From Shimia gijangensis (GTDB taxonomy: Bacteria; Pseudomonadota; Alphaproteobacteria; Rhodobacterales; Rhodobacteraceae), in NCBI RefSeq assembly GCF_900142085.1, contig NZ_FQZQ01000003.1:186001-250000 (forward strand): a DNA stretch of 64,000 bases, written 5' to 3'. The notes beneath the pieces were generated by a model, which made no database searches, was not told the DNA's origin, and was given only the letters and a program-made list of their open reading frames with translations. The position numbers were made by a program, and so were the translations under genes. Within the stretch, counting starts at the first letter, position 1. Every line of letters begins with the position of its first letter. Positions 7,075-15,792 of this stretch are shown in pieces.

Positions 7075-8703
7075 ATGACTGAATGTGCCCCAACCAGCGT
7101 TCTCGAAAACCACGAGGTACAAAATCAACCAGCGGCAAGGCAGGACATTGATCTTTGGGCAGATGATCTACCGTTGCGTGAGGCCGCGATTGGCGCGAGC
7201 GCCCGCCCGGATATCTTACAGAAAGCAGGCAGGCGCTTTGGCTCGGCTGAGATACGTCAGGCCGCGCAAGACGCGCAAAGGGACCTGCCACGCTTGAACT
7301 TGTTTGATCGCAATGGGCGCCGGTTGGATGAGGTGGACTTCCATCCCGGCTATCATCAGGTGATGGAAAATGGGCTGAATGCGGGTTATGCAGCGGTGGC
7401 CTGGGATGGGAATCCTGGCGGTCATGCCACCCATGCAGCCCTTGTTTATATGCAGATGCAGGTGGAACCGGGCGCTGGGTGCCCGATGACGATGACTTAT
7501 GCGGCTGTGCCTGCCTTGCGCCACGATCAAGCCCTGTTTGACGCATGGGCGCCCAAGCTGACGTCAGGGATTTACGATCCGTCCCTGAGGCCAATCTGGG
7601 AAAAGTCCGGGGCGACGCTGGGCATGGCGATGACCGAAAAACAGGGTGGATCAGATGTGCGAGCCAACAGTACCAAAGCGGCGCGGGATGGCGATCATTA
7701 TCGTCTCACGGGTCATAAATGGTTCTGTTCTGCGCCGATGTGCGATGGCTTTTTGACCTTGGCGCAGGCCGACGGGGGGCTCACATGTTTTCTGGTTCCA
7801 CGATGGCTGGACGGCGAGCGGAACACGATCCGGCTGCAAAGATTAAAGAACAAGTTAGGCAATCACGCCAATGCCAGTTCCGAGATCGAGTATCACAATG
7901 CTCTGGCCTTCCGTCTTGGGGACGAGGGTGCCGGGGTGCGCACGATCATCGAAATGGTGCATCACACCCGATTGGATACCGCGATTGCACCAGCGGCCTT
8001 GATGCATGCGGCGTTGGCCGAAGCCCATCACTGGGCATCTCATCGTTCTGCATTTCAACGTAAGCTGATTGATCAGCCTTTGATGCGTCAGGTTCTGGCC
8101 GATCTGGCGTTGGACTGGGAGGGCGCGCTGGCCGTGTCGATGTTTATGGCGCGCAGTTTCGATCATGACGATGACGCTTCGCGGGCTTTGGCACGCATCG
8201 GAGTGGCGTTGGCGAAATACCTGTCCAACAAACGCGCGATTTCTGTGGTCGCAGAGGCACTCGAGGTGTTGGGAGGCATGGGGTACGTCGAAGACACGCC
8301 GATGCCGATGCTTTACCGCGAGGCACCTTTGAATTCGATCTGGGAAGGATCGGGCAATGTGATTTGTCTGGATATCCTGCGGACTTTGACGCGTGAACCC
8401 GGCGCCGCCGAGGCATTGAATGGGGTATTGGATGCGGGTTGTGGAAATGATTCACGCTTTGATGCAGCCCTTGCCGAGCACCGCGCGCGCTGGCCCGGTA
8501 TTCCCGGCGAAGGCGACGCACGATGGTTTGCCGAAAGCCTGGCCAACTTGCTGACCGCTGCCGCCTTGATGCAGACCGCGCCCAATGCGGTGGTTTCGGG
8601 GTATATCACCAGCCGTGTTGTCAACCACCGCGGTCAAATCGCGGGTACAGTGGCGGGGCTGGATACGGAAGCTATTCTGGCGCGACTTGATCCGCAGGCA
8701 TGA
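7075..8703 (+). CDS. AidB-like acyl-CoA dehydrogenase family flavoprotein
   Basis: 542 residues, the length of the AidB branch of the acyl-CoA dehydrogenase superfamily (ordinary members are about 380). Recognisable stretches are the FAD-binding MAMTEKQGGSDVRAN, HKWFCSAPMCDGFLTLAQ, and the C-terminal EALEVLGGMGYVEDTPMPMLYREAPLNSIWEGSGN. E. coli AidB is part of the adaptive response to alkylation and binds DNA weakly; its substrate is unknown. The start follows GGAG with seven to eight bases spacing. The gene is divergent from ftsB with a 178-base spacer. I saw no Ada-type or LexA-type site there, so a link to alkylation damage is by family only. Confidence 0.85.
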   Translation: MTECAPTSVLENHEVQNQPAARQDIDLWADDLPLREAAIGASARPDILQKAGRRFGSAEIRQAAQDAQRDLPRLNLFDRNGRRLDEVDFHPGYHQVMENGLNAGYAAVAWDGNPGGHATHAALVYMQMQVEPGAGCPMTMTYAAVPALRHDQALFDAWAPKLTSGIYDPSLRPIWEKSGATLGMAMTEKQGGSDVRANSTKAARDGDHYRLTGHKWFCSAPMCDGFLTLAQADGGLTCFLVPRWLDGERNTIRLQRLKNKLGNHANASSEIEYHNALAFRLGDEGAGVRTIIEMVHHTRLDTAIAPAALMHAALAEAHHWASHRSAFQRKLIDQPLMRQVLADLALDWEGALAVSMFMARSFDHDDDASRALARIGVALAKYLSNKRAISVVAEALEVLGGMGYVEDTPMPMLYREAPLNSIWEGSGNVICLDILRTLTREPGAAEALNGVLDAGCGNDSRFDAALAEHRARWPGIPGEGDARWFAESLANLLTAAALMQTAPNAVVSGYITSRVVNHRGQIAGTVAGLDTEAILARLDPQA

Positions 8704-8766
8704 TGCTTTTCAAGCCTGTTGCGCTCGGGTAGGGTCCGCCCGATCCTGATTTCTCGAAAGCGCGAC

Positions 8767-9717
8767 ATGTCTGAATTTGCATTATTGATCTCACCTTCTG
8801 CGCGGGCGGCCTATTTCGCCGACACGCAAGAGGTTGTTTTGGCCGAAATTGCGGGGCTGGCGGATGTGGATGTGTCGGGTCACGAGGCACGCGGGGGTAT
8901 GTCGTTTCTGCGTTTGACCGCCGAGCCAGAGAAAGCCTGCGATATTTTGCGCCTGTCTTTTGCACAGGGTCTGTTTCAGGTCGATGGTGACAACTGGCAA
9001 CCGATTGAATGCGGGGCCGGTTTCGGTTTGCACGAAGACTTTGTCTATGGTGAGAAATACCGGGGTAAGACCAACGAGACATTGACGCGGTTGCTGATCA
9101 ACATTGCCCTTCAAGAAGCTGATACTAATAATGAAAAGCTGCGCCTTCTTGATCCAATGTGCGGGCGGGGCACGTCATTGTTCTGGGCAATGCGGTTTGG
9201 GATATCCGCCAATGGGATCGAAAAGGATCAGACGGTTTTAAACGAGGTGCGTCGAGGGCTCAAAAAATGGACCAAACTGCACCGCCAGAAACACAAATTG
9301 GTCGATGGTTGGGTGCAAAAATCCAACAAAAAGGGCGTGGGCAAGTTTCTGGATTTCATGGCCGAGGGGCAGGTTGCGAGACTCGTCATCGGAGACACGG
9401 TGAATGCCTGTGATCTGGCGGGGCGCAAGCCGTTTGATCTGATTGTGACGGATATCCCCTATGGTGTGCAGCACATGGGGGGCGCGGATGGTGCGCGCAG
9501 CCCGATCGACGTTATTCAGGCGGCCGCACCGGGATGGGCAGCCTGCCTGGCGCCGGGGGGTGCGATGGCCATTGCCTATAACCAGAACATTCCCAGACGT
9601 CCGGCGATGGTGGCGGCCTTTGATGGGCTTGGGCTTGAGGTGATAGACAGAAACGTCGCGCATCGGATGAGCGAGTCCATCCTGCGCGACGTGTTGGTGT
9701 TGCGAAAACCTCGTTAA
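8767..9717 (+). CDS. RNA methyltransferase-like protein (UPF0020/Trm11 type)
   Basis: A 316-residue SAM-dependent methyltransferase. The SAM-binding motif LLDPMCGRGTSLFWA (about residues 125-139) and the catalytic DIPYG (about 232-236, equivalent to DPPY/NPPY) are those of N2-guanine methyltransferases that act on tRNA or rRNA (PF01170). The N-terminal 100 residues (MSEFALLISPSARAAYFADT...) may be a substrate-recognition domain; no clear THUMP signature is visible. A longer frame reaches 8719, but ATG at 8767 gives the natural N-terminus. It follows the AidB-like gene after 63 bases. The RNA target cannot be read from the sequence. Confidence 0.75.
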   Translation: MSEFALLISPSARAAYFADTQEVVLAEIAGLADVDVSGHEARGGMSFLRLTAEPEKACDILRLSFAQGLFQVDGDNWQPIECGAGFGLHEDFVYGEKYRGKTNETLTRLLINIALQEADTNNEKLRLLDPMCGRGTSLFWAMRFGISANGIEKDQTVLNEVRRGLKKWTKLHRQKHKLVDGWVQKSNKKGVGKFLDFMAEGQVARLVIGDTVNACDLAGRKPFDLIVTDIPYGVQHMGGADGARSPIDVIQAAAPGWAACLAPGGAMAIAYNQNIPRRPAMVAAFDGLGLEVIDRNVAHRMSESILRDVLVLRKPR

Positions 9718-9732
9718 GAACCAACGGCCATC

Positions 9733-9909
9733 CTACATCGGTGAAAACGGGTACAGGGGCGGGCGTGTGGATTCCGACGCATAGGGTCTTTGGGCTGCGG
9801 TGATGCGTTCGGCGACATAGTTGTCTTTTTCCAAGCTGTTCATCAAACGTTCAACACGTTGACTTGGAGAGGCCCAGGATGGGGTCAGGTATTTGAAAAG
9901 CTCGGTCAT
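9733..9909 (-). CDS. 58-residue uncharacterised protein coupled to DUF465-like gene
   Basis: A short frame whose ATG overlaps the stop of the upstream DUF465-like gene as ATGA, the signature of translational coupling. The protein begins MTELFKYLTPSWASPSQRV, continues with a helical, charged middle (ERLMNSLEKDNYVAERI) and ends Pro-rich (RPPLYPFSPM). It has no membrane segment, no cysteine and no motif I recognise. The overlap and the sensible amino-acid composition argue that it is expressed. Function is unknown; it may act with its upstream neighbour. Confidence 0.55.
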   Translation of the reverse strand: MTELFKYLTPSWASPSQRVERLMNSLEKDNYVAERITAAQRPYASESTRPPLYPFSPM

Positions 9910-10157
9910 GCCAGGGCTACCTTTCTTGAATGGGTGGTTGGTAAGAGGGATCTGAGGTCTTGGAGAATGCTCTCGTAGCGGGCGATCTGGTCACGAACCA
10001 TCAGGCGGCGCACTTTAAGCCAGCGCAGCTGCTCCTGATCCGGTGCGCGGCGCTTGTGTTCTACTTCGATCTGTCCGTCCAGAATGGTTTGGCGGTTTTT
10101 CAGAGACTTCATGTGGATGACGATGATGGCGATACGTTTGAAGAGACTGTCAGACAT
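9906..10157 (-). CDS. DUF465/YdcH-like small helical protein
   Basis: About 83 residues. The pattern RQTILDGQIEVEHKRRAPDQEQLRWLKVRRLMVRDQI resembles the DUF465 (YdcH) family of short coiled-coil proteins, where an Asp/Glu-rich first helix is followed by a Lys/Arg-rich second one (...LKxRKLxLKDEI...). An upstream extension exists, but ATG at 10157 has GAGG six bases before it and is the likely start. The stop overlaps the start of a 58-residue gene (ATGA). Both are oriented away from the divergent OxyR-like gene. DUF465 proteins have no established function. Confidence 0.6.
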   Translation of the reverse strand: MSDSLFKRIAIIVIHMKSLKNRQTILDGQIEVEHKRRAPDQEQLRWLKVRRLMVRDQIARYESILQDLRSLLPTTHSRKVALA

Positions 10158-10259
10158 TTTGACCTCGGTGTTGTTGTTCATTTGATCAGCAGTATCTCTG
10201 CTGTCCCTTCCCATATGAGGTGCCTTGGTATAATTAAAATGCGTAGAACGCTATTTGAT

Positions 10260-10278
10260 TGATAGGAAAAACCTATCA
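10260..10278. promoter_or_regulatory. Perfect inverted repeat before the OxyR-like gene
   Basis: TGATAGG, five A residues, CCTATCA: seven-base perfect arms ending 12 bases before the ATG at 10291. It lies between the divergent DUF465-like and LysR genes. It is a plausible autoregulatory operator, though the usual LysR T-N11-A geometry is only roughly met. Confidence 0.45.
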
Positions 10279-10290
10279 AAGGAAAACTTC

Positions 10291-11229
10291 ATGTCTGCTG
10301 AAAAACCAACCCTTCGTCAGCTCAAGTACTTCGCCACTTTGGCTCAAACCGGACAGTACCGACGGGCCGCAGAGCAGCTTGGGCTGAGTCAACCTTCCCT
10401 GAGCCAACAGATAGTCGCTTTGGAAGGGGTGCTGGGATTACAGCTTTTGGAGCGTGGGCGGCGCGGCGCTCAACTGACGCCTGCAGGGCGTGAAGTGCTA
10501 CAGAAAACCCAACAGGTATTGGACGACGTCGAGGGCCTGATGGAATTGTCCGCCGCCCTGGCTGGAGGCAGTGGAGGCAAGTTGCGGCTTGGATCAACGG
10601 TGACAATCGGTCCCTATTTTCTGCCATCGTTTCTGCGGCATTTGCATGTCAGCCATCCAGATTTAAAACTGGTTGCACGCGATGGTGCGCCGCGTGACCT
10701 GCTTGAGGAGTTGCTGGCGGGTGTACATGATGTGATCCTCACTCAACTCCCTGTAAACTCGTCGGATTTTACCGTGCACAGGCTTTACCGAGAGCCATTG
10801 CTGCTGGCGGTGGCGCGGGATCATGCATTGGCCAAGCGCTCACAAGTCGCGCAATCCGATCTTGTGGGGCAAGACGTCTTGACGCTTGGGTCCAGTTTGA
10901 TGTTGCACGAGCCTTTGGCGCAGATGTGCAAAGATGTGGGGGCGCGACTGCGAAGGGAATACGAGGGTACAAGCCTAGATGCGTTGCGCCAGATGGTGGC
11001 GATGGACATGGGCGTGACACTGCTGCCAGCTCTTTATGCTCAATCCGAAGTGTCCGATCCCAAAGGCGATGTCGTGCTGATCCCGATGAGGGGAGGGCAG
11101 TATCGCTCAGTGGGATTGGTGTGGCGAAAATCGTCTGGCAAACCCCGGCTGATCCGCCAGTTCGCGCAAGCGGCCGAAGGTATCGTCAAAGACGAGTTTG
11201 CCCACCGGGTGACAGCGGCGGGCAATTGA
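10291..11229 (+). CDS. LysR-family regulator of the OxyR branch lacking the peroxidatic cysteine
   Basis: 312 residues with an N-terminal winged helix (about 8-66, RQLKYFATLAQTGQYRRAAEQLG) and a LysR substrate-binding domain. The arrangement TLRQLKYF... and LFDLLEELL...VHDVILTQLPV is that of OxyR-like regulators. In OxyR two cysteines nine residues apart (Cys199/Cys208) sense peroxide. Here the only cysteine in the whole protein is in LAQMCKDVG, which lines up with the resolving Cys208, and a methionine occupies the Cys199 position. It therefore cannot form the OxyR disulfide and probably senses something else. The start follows AAAGGAAA. It converges on the aldolase gene with 5 bases between stops. 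Confidence 0.8.
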   Translation: MSAEKPTLRQLKYFATLAQTGQYRRAAEQLGLSQPSLSQQIVALEGVLGLQLLERGRRGAQLTPAGREVLQKTQQVLDDVEGLMELSAALAGGSGGKLRLGSTVTIGPYFLPSFLRHLHVSHPDLKLVARDGAPRDLLEELLAGVHDVILTQLPVNSSDFTVHRLYREPLLLAVARDHALAKRSQVAQSDLVGQDVLTLGSSLMLHEPLAQMCKDVGARLRREYEGTSLDALRQMVAMDMGVTLLPALYAQSEVSDPKGDVVLIPMRGGQYRSVGLVWRKSSGKPRLIRQFAQAAEGIVKDEFAHRVTAAGN

Positions 11230-11234
11230 TCCTT

Positions 11235-12128
11235 TTAACCGGCAACCGAGGCTGCGTGAATGCTGCCGATTGAAGCGGCGATCGTATCGTTGAATTCTGC
11301 GTCACTTTGCTGGGCCGACAGGCCTTCGGTCAACGCACGGCTGAACGAGGCAATCACGCCAGTGTTGTTCGACAGGCGATCATTGGCTTCTTCACGGCTA
11401 TAGCCACCAGACAGGGCCACAACGCGCATCACCTTGGGGTGGTCGACCAGTGATTTATAAAGATTTGCGGTTTCCGGCAGGGTCAGTTTCAGCATGACCT
11501 GTTGACCATCTGGCAGCGCGTCGATCTGTTTGGTCAGTTCGGCCAGAAGAATGTCTTCGGCGGCGGCCTTGTCGGCGATGGAAATTGTCACTTCAGGTTC
11601 GATGATCGGCATCAGGCCGTGACCGAGGATTTGTTTGCCAACTTCGAATTGCTGCGCGACGACCGCGGCAATGCCAGCCGGGTTGGCTGCATTGATCACC
11701 GAGCGCATTTTGGTCCCAAACACGCCTGCTTTTACGGCGCGTTCACACAGTGCGTCTAGTTCCGGCATAGGCTTCATGACCTGCGCGCCGTTTTCTTCGT
11801 CAGCCAGGCCTTTGTCGACCTTCAAAAACGGCACTACACCGCGCTCTTCCCAGATATAGGTGGCGGTGGGTTTGCCATCGATTTCACGGTCCATTGTCAT
11901 CTCAAACAGGATCGCACCGACAACCTTTTCGCCGTTAAAGGCTGGCGCCATAGCAATCCGTGAACGCATGGCGTGAATCATATCGTACATTTCGGCTTCT
12001 GAGTTGTAGGCGCCTTCTTGGACACCATAAAGGCGCAGGGCCTTGGGGGTGGAGCCGCCGCTTTGATCAAGAGCTGCGATAAAGCCTTCGCCAGAAGTCA
12101 TTTGTTTGGTCTGTGCTTGATTGGACAT
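11235..12128 (-). CDS. fda: Class I fructose-bisphosphate aldolase
   Basis: 297 residues of the bacterial class I (Schiff-base) fructose-1,6-bisphosphate aldolase type, which interconverts fructose-1,6-bisphosphate with dihydroxyacetone phosphate and glyceraldehyde-3-phosphate. Typical stretches are [16 protein letters not shown] near the N-terminus, [35 protein letters not shown] with the likely Schiff-base lysine region, and [12 protein letters not shown] for phosphate binding. It lies 146 bases downstream of pgk on the same strand. A GC-rich hairpin without a U-run is in between, so partial co-transcription with pgk is likely. No metal-binding class II motifs are present. Confidence 0.93.
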   Translation of the reverse strand: MSNQAQTKQMTSGEGFIAALDQSGGSTPKALRLYGVQEGAYNSEAEMYDMIHAMRSRIAMAPAFNGEKVVGAILFEMTMDREIDGKPTATYIWEERGVVPFLKVDKGLADEENGAQVMKPMPELDALCERAVKAGVFGTKMRSVINAANPAGIAAVVAQQFEVGKQILGHGLMPIIEPEVTISIADKAAAEDILLAELTKQIDALPDGQQVMLKLTLPETANLYKSLVDHPKVMRVVALSGGYSREEANDRLSNNTGVIASFSRALTEGLSAQQSDAEFNDTIAASIGSIHAASVAG

Positions 12129-12178
12129 AAATGTTCCCGCCCTTGAAAATATGGTGTTTCGTCTCTGGAAATGACGTC

Positions 12179-12202
12179 GCCCCGCTTTTATGCGAGCGGG
12201 GC
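12179..12202. other. GC-rich hairpin between pgk and fda
   Basis: A perfect eight-base stem GCCCCGCT / AGCGGGGC with an eight-base loop. No T-run follows on the minus strand, so it is unlikely to be a full terminator. It could stabilise the 3' end of the pgk message or set the pgk/fda ratio. Confidence 0.45.
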
Positions 12203-12274
12203 GAGCGTTGCAATCGTGGTGGCGCTAACAAGGTGTGACATCCAACAAATGCCGCAGGGCCATGTGCTTCCTGA

Positions 12275-13465
12275 TCAGGATTCGAGAGCGGCTACTCCGG
12301 GCAATACCTTACCCTCCATCCATTCCAGAAATGCGCCGCCTGCGGTCGAAATATAGGTGAAATCGCGTGCAGCACCGGACGCATTCAGCGCGGCCACCGT
12401 GTCACCGCCGCCTGCAACCGCAATCAACTGTCCTGCGCGGGTCAAGGCGGCCGCCTTAAGGGCTGCGGCATTGGTGGCTGCATCGAATGGTTCCATCTCA
12501 AACGCGCCCAACGGACCGTTCCAGATCAACGTGTTGCTGTTCTGCAGAACTTCCGTGATGGCTTTGACGCTTTCAGGACCTGCGTCCAAAATCATCGCGT
12601 CCGCCGGGCAGGCGTCGACCGGCAGGGTTTCATTGTTGGCGTGGGCTTCGAATTTGCGCGCAACAACGATGTCCTTTGGCAGGATGATTTGGCAGCCGGT
12701 TTCTTTGGCTTTGGCTATGATCTCGTTGGCAGTGTCTGTCATCAGGCGCTCGGCCAGAGATTTGCCAATATCCAATCCTTGAGCGGCAAGGAACGTGTTG
12801 GCCATCCCGCCACCGATCACCAGATTGTCGACCTTCTCAATCAAGTTGCTTAAAAGTTCCAGTTTGGTGGATACTTTGGCACCGCCCACAACCGCCGTCA
12901 CAGGACGCTGCGGTTTGCTAAGTGCGCTTTCCAGCGCTTCCAGCTCGGCCTGCATCAATCGACCAGCACAAGCAGGCATCAGGTGCGCCAGACCTTCGGT
13001 GGAACTATGCGCACGGTGAGCGGCAGAAAACGCGTCATTGCAGAACACGTCACCCAATTTGGCCATGCCTTTGGCCAACTCAGGATCATTTTTGGTCTCC
13101 CCCGCATGAAAACGAGTGTTTTCCAGCAACAGAACCTGACCTGGTTGCAGCGTCTCGGCGGCCAGTTCGGCCTCGGTGCCAACACAATCTGACGCAAAGA
13201 CTACGGGTGCTTTAAACGCCTGTTCCAGCGTCGGCACCAATTGGTTCAGCGACAGGTTAGTGCGCCGCTCGCCACCGGGGCGACCAAAATGAGCCAGAAG
13301 AACCGGACGACCACCTGAAGCAAGGATATGCGTCACGGTCGGTGCGATGCGTTGGATGCGGGTCGAGTCTGTGACCACGCCGTCGACGATGGGAACATTG
13401 ATGTCTACGCGGGTCAGAACCCGTTTACCGGCAAGATCCATGTCGTCCAGTGTTTTCCAAGACAT
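12275..13465 (-). CDS. pgk: Phosphoglycerate kinase
   Basis: 396 residues, the standard length. It transfers phosphate between 1,3-bisphosphoglycerate and ADP in glycolysis/gluconeogenesis. Signatures seen are the N-terminal [52 protein letters not shown] and the C-terminal [11 protein letters not shown] longer open frame extends to 13699. ATG at 13465 is preceded by AAGGAGAG and gives the canonical [10 protein letters not shown]-terminus. It is followed on the same strand by the aldolase gene. Upstream it is divergent from the cytoplasmic cyclophilin gene. Confidence 0.96.
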   Translation of the reverse strand: MSWKTLDDMDLAGKRVLTRVDINVPIVDGVVTDSTRIQRIAPTVTHILASGGRPVLLAHFGRPGGERRTNLSLNQLVPTLEQAFKAPVVFASDCVGTEAELAAETLQPGQVLLLENTRFHAGETKNDPELAKGMAKLGDVFCNDAFSAAHRAHSSTEGLAHLMPACAGRLMQAELEALESALSKPQRPVTAVVGGAKVSTKLELLSNLIEKVDNLVIGGGMANTFLAAQGLDIGKSLAERLMTDTANEIIAKAKETGCQIILPKDIVVARKFEAHANNETLPVDACPADAMILDAGPESVKAITEVLQNSNTLIWNGPLGAFEMEPFDAATNAAALKAAALTRAGQLIAVAGGGDTVAALNASGAARDFTYISTAGGAFLEWMEGKVLPGVAALES

Positions 13466-13592
13466 TTCAGGCTCTCCTTGTTCAAAATACCCCCTGTTCT
13501 CTAAAGGAAACTGGGCGTGGGTCAATGCGATGTCTTGGCATTCGGTTCCAGGGTGATTAACTATCGCCCAAACGAATTCATAGGAGAGCCCC

Positions 13593-14105
13593 ATGGCCGA
13601 GATCAAAGACCCAGAAAACACCATCCTGATGGAACTGAAAGACGGCACTGTTGTCATCGAATTGATGCCTGACATCGCACCGGGCCATTCGGAGCGCATG
13701 AAAGAACTGGCCCGGTCAGGTCAGTACGACAATGTCTGCTTTCACCGTGTGATTGACGGGTTCATGGCGCAGACCGGCGACGTCGCTAACGGCAACATGG
13801 AAAAAGACTTTAACATCCGTGGTGCAGGCACTGGCGGGTCGGACCTGCCGAACCTCAAAGCCGAATTCAGCCGCATTCCACACGACCGTGGCACTTTGGG
13901 CGCTGCCCGCAGTCAGGCGCCTGACAGTGCCAATTCGCAATTCTTCATCAACTTCGGTGACAACCATTTCCTGAACAATCAATACACCGTTTATGGTCGT
14001 GTGATTTCAGGCATGGAGCACGTAGACGCGATTGTACGCGGCGAGCCGCCGATGTCGCCCGACCGCATGATCAGCGTAAAAGTTGCGGCTGACGAAGATG
14101 CTTAA
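13593..14105 (+). CDS. ppiB: Cytoplasmic cyclophilin-type peptidyl-prolyl isomerase
   Basis: 170 residues, no signal peptide, typical of a single-domain bacterial cyclophilin that speeds cis-trans isomerisation at proline. The active-site region is intact: [14 protein letters not shown], the [11 protein letters not shown] segment and the [17 protein letters not shown] segment. The start has AGGAGAG seven bases upstream. The last eight bases overlap the start of a second, exported cyclophilin gene, so the two are co-translated. It is divergent from pgk with a 127-base spacer. Confidence 0.93.
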   Translation: MAEIKDPENTILMELKDGTVVIELMPDIAPGHSERMKELARSGQYDNVCFHRVIDGFMAQTGDVANGNMEKDFNIRGAGTGGSDLPNLKAEFSRIPHDRGTLGAARSQAPDSANSQFFINFGDNHFLNNQYTVYGRVISGMEHVDAIVRGEPPMSPDRMISVKVAADEDA

Positions 14106-14643
14106 GGCAGCGCTGGCTCTGACCCTTTTGGCCAGCCCTGCACTAGCCACGGGCATTCAGATTGAGATCGAAGGCGAGGCCAATGGCATTGTCACTATTG
14201 ACCTGTTCGAAGATGTGGCCCCGAAACATGTCGAGCAAATCACCACTCTGGCCGCCGAGGGTGCCTATGATGGCGTGGTGTTTCACCGCGTGATCCAAGG
14301 CTTCATGGCGCAAACCGGAGACGTGCAGTTCGGTAAAATGGGCGGCGATATGCGCCGTGCAGGTATGGGCGGATCTTCTCGCCCGGACGTGGAGGCCGAG
14401 TTCTCAGATATCCCTTTTGAAAAAGGTATCGTGGGTATGGCCCGTTCTCAGAACCCAAACTCTGCGAACTCGCAGTTCTTCATCATGTTCACCGAATATT
14501 CTTCACTGAACGGGCAATACACCGTGGTCGGAAAAGTGACCTCTGGTCAGGATGTTGTGGATCAGATCAAGCTTGGCAAAGGTCAAAACGGATCGGTGAT
14601 TGGCCAGCCCGACATGATGAAAACCGTCACAGTCATCGACTAA
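14098..14643 (+). CDS. Periplasmic cyclophilin-type peptidyl-prolyl isomerase
   Basis: 181 residues starting at an ATG inside the end of the preceding cyclophilin gene. Residues 1-17 form a signal peptide ([17 protein letters not shown]), predicting export, and the mature part is a complete cyclophilin domain with [14 protein letters not shown] and NSQFFIMFTEYSSLNGQYTVVGKV. It probably assists folding of envelope proteins. The pair of cytoplasmic and exported paralogues looks like a tandem duplication with gain of a signal peptide. A strong terminator follows 31 bases after the stop. Confidence 0.92.
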   Translation: MLKAALALTLLASPALATGIQIEIEGEANGIVTIDLFEDVAPKHVEQITTLAAEGAYDGVVFHRVIQGFMAQTGDVQFGKMGGDMRRAGMGGSSRPDVEAEFSDIPFEKGIVGMARSQNPNSANSQFFIMFTEYSSLNGQYTVVGKVTSGQDVVDQIKLGKGQNGSVIGQPDMMKTVTVID

Positions 14644-14673
14644 GCTCGCAGTCAAACACCATCAAACTGTTGT

Positions 14674-14705
14674 GAGGGGGGCTATGCGGCCCCCCTTATT
14701 TTTTG
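14674..14705 (+). terminator. Terminator after the cyclophilin pair
   Basis: Stem AGGGGGGC / GCCCCCCT with a six-base loop, followed by TATTTTTT. Classic Rho-independent form. Confidence 0.88.
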
Positions 14706-14737
14706 CAAGCCTGCTTCTGACCTAGGGAGGCTCACAG

Positions 14738-15712
14738 ATGTTTTTACTTAATCACCTGTTCGCGGCACTATTACTGGTTTTGCTTGGCTCCAGCGCCAGT
14801 GCCAATCCGGATTTCTGGAAACACGAATGGCCGGAAACAGATTTTGCTAAGACTTCTGTGACCAATTGGGTGGAAATCCTGTCCGGAGGCCCGCCCAAGG
14901 ACGGTATTCCAGCCCTGAGTGACCCGCAGTTTATTCGGGCTGAACAAGAGACCAGGATCGGTGCATTGGAACCTGTGATCGTGCTGGAAATTGCGGGGAG
15001 TGATCCGCGCGCTTATCCGCTGCGCTACCTGACTTGGCATGAGATTGTGAATGACACGATAGGTGGCGTTCCCATTGCGGTCACATTTTGCCCTTTATGC
15101 AATTCGGCCTTAACGTTCGATCGGCGGGTTGCAGGTCAGACGCTGACATTTGGGGTGTCCGGTAAACTTCGGAACTCAGACATGGTGATGTATGACCGCG
15201 AAACCCAAAGCTGGTGGCAACAGGCCCTTGGCACGGCCATCGTTGGCGATCTGACGGGCACAGAGCTGCACCTTCTGCCCAGCTATATGCAGGGATGGGC
15301 TCAATACATGGCCGAGAACCCAAGCGGATTGGTCATGGTCCAGCCGCCGCATAACCGGCGCTACGGTCGCAATCCTTATGAACGATACGACAGTTCTAAG
15401 CGTCCCTTCCTTTACAGCGGAGAATTGCCACCGCATGGGATCGAAGCCTTGTCGCGTGTCGTGCGCGTTGGGGCTCGAGCCTGGCCCATGCAGCGCCTGC
15501 GCGAAGAAACCGTAGTGCGCGAGGCCGGGCTAGAGATCAGCTGGCGTCAAGGCCAGGCCTCGGCATTGGATGCCGGGACAATGGCAAAAGGGCGTGATGT
15601 GGGATCAATCCGTGTCAAAGACGGGCAGGGACGCGATGTCCCCCACGACGTAATGTTTGCTTTTGCCTATCACGCCTTTTGGCCGGACGGGACATGGATG
15701 CTGGGCAATTAG
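14738..15712 (+). CDS. Secreted DUF3179 protein
   Basis: 324 residues with an N-terminal signal peptide (LFAALLLVLLGSSASA). The body carries DUF3179 features: DPRAYPLRYLTWHEIVNDTIGG, the Cys pair in VTFCPLCNSALTFDRRV, SGKLRNSDMVMYDRETQSWWQQALG and a C-terminal VMFAFAYHAFWPDG. The conserved CPLC in a small exported protein suggests a metal or redox role, but the family has no established function. The start follows AGGGAGG. A short spacer separates it from a small membrane-protein gene on the same strand. Confidence 0.85.
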   Translation: MFLLNHLFAALLLVLLGSSASANPDFWKHEWPETDFAKTSVTNWVEILSGGPPKDGIPALSDPQFIRAEQETRIGALEPVIVLEIAGSDPRAYPLRYLTWHEIVNDTIGGVPIAVTFCPLCNSALTFDRRVAGQTLTFGVSGKLRNSDMVMYDRETQSWWQQALGTAIVGDLTGTELHLLPSYMQGWAQYMAENPSGLVMVQPPHNRRYGRNPYERYDSSKRPFLYSGELPPHGIEALSRVVRVGARAWPMQRLREETVVREAGLEISWRQGQASALDAGTMAKGRDVGSIRVKDGQGRDVPHDVMFAFAYHAFWPDGTWMLGN

Positions 15713-15774
15713 ATCAATGTGATACCGCGTTGAGATGGCTCAACGTGGGTTTTCGCACCTTCTGGTATGCTCGG

Positions 15775-15792
15775 GACAGGAAAGAGCCTGTC
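15775..15792 (+). promoter_or_regulatory. Hairpin covering the ribosome site of the 98-residue membrane protein
   Basis: GACAGG and CCTGTC flank AAAGAG, and the stem ends right at the ATG of 15793. Folding would occlude the AGGAAAGAG ribosome site, so it may control translation. The stem is only six pairs. Confidence 0.35.

Noticed and set aside
13535-13563. TTGGCA-N17-TAACTA as a ppiB promoter
   Set aside because: The -35 is fair, but the -10 matches poorly, so it is not listed as a feature.
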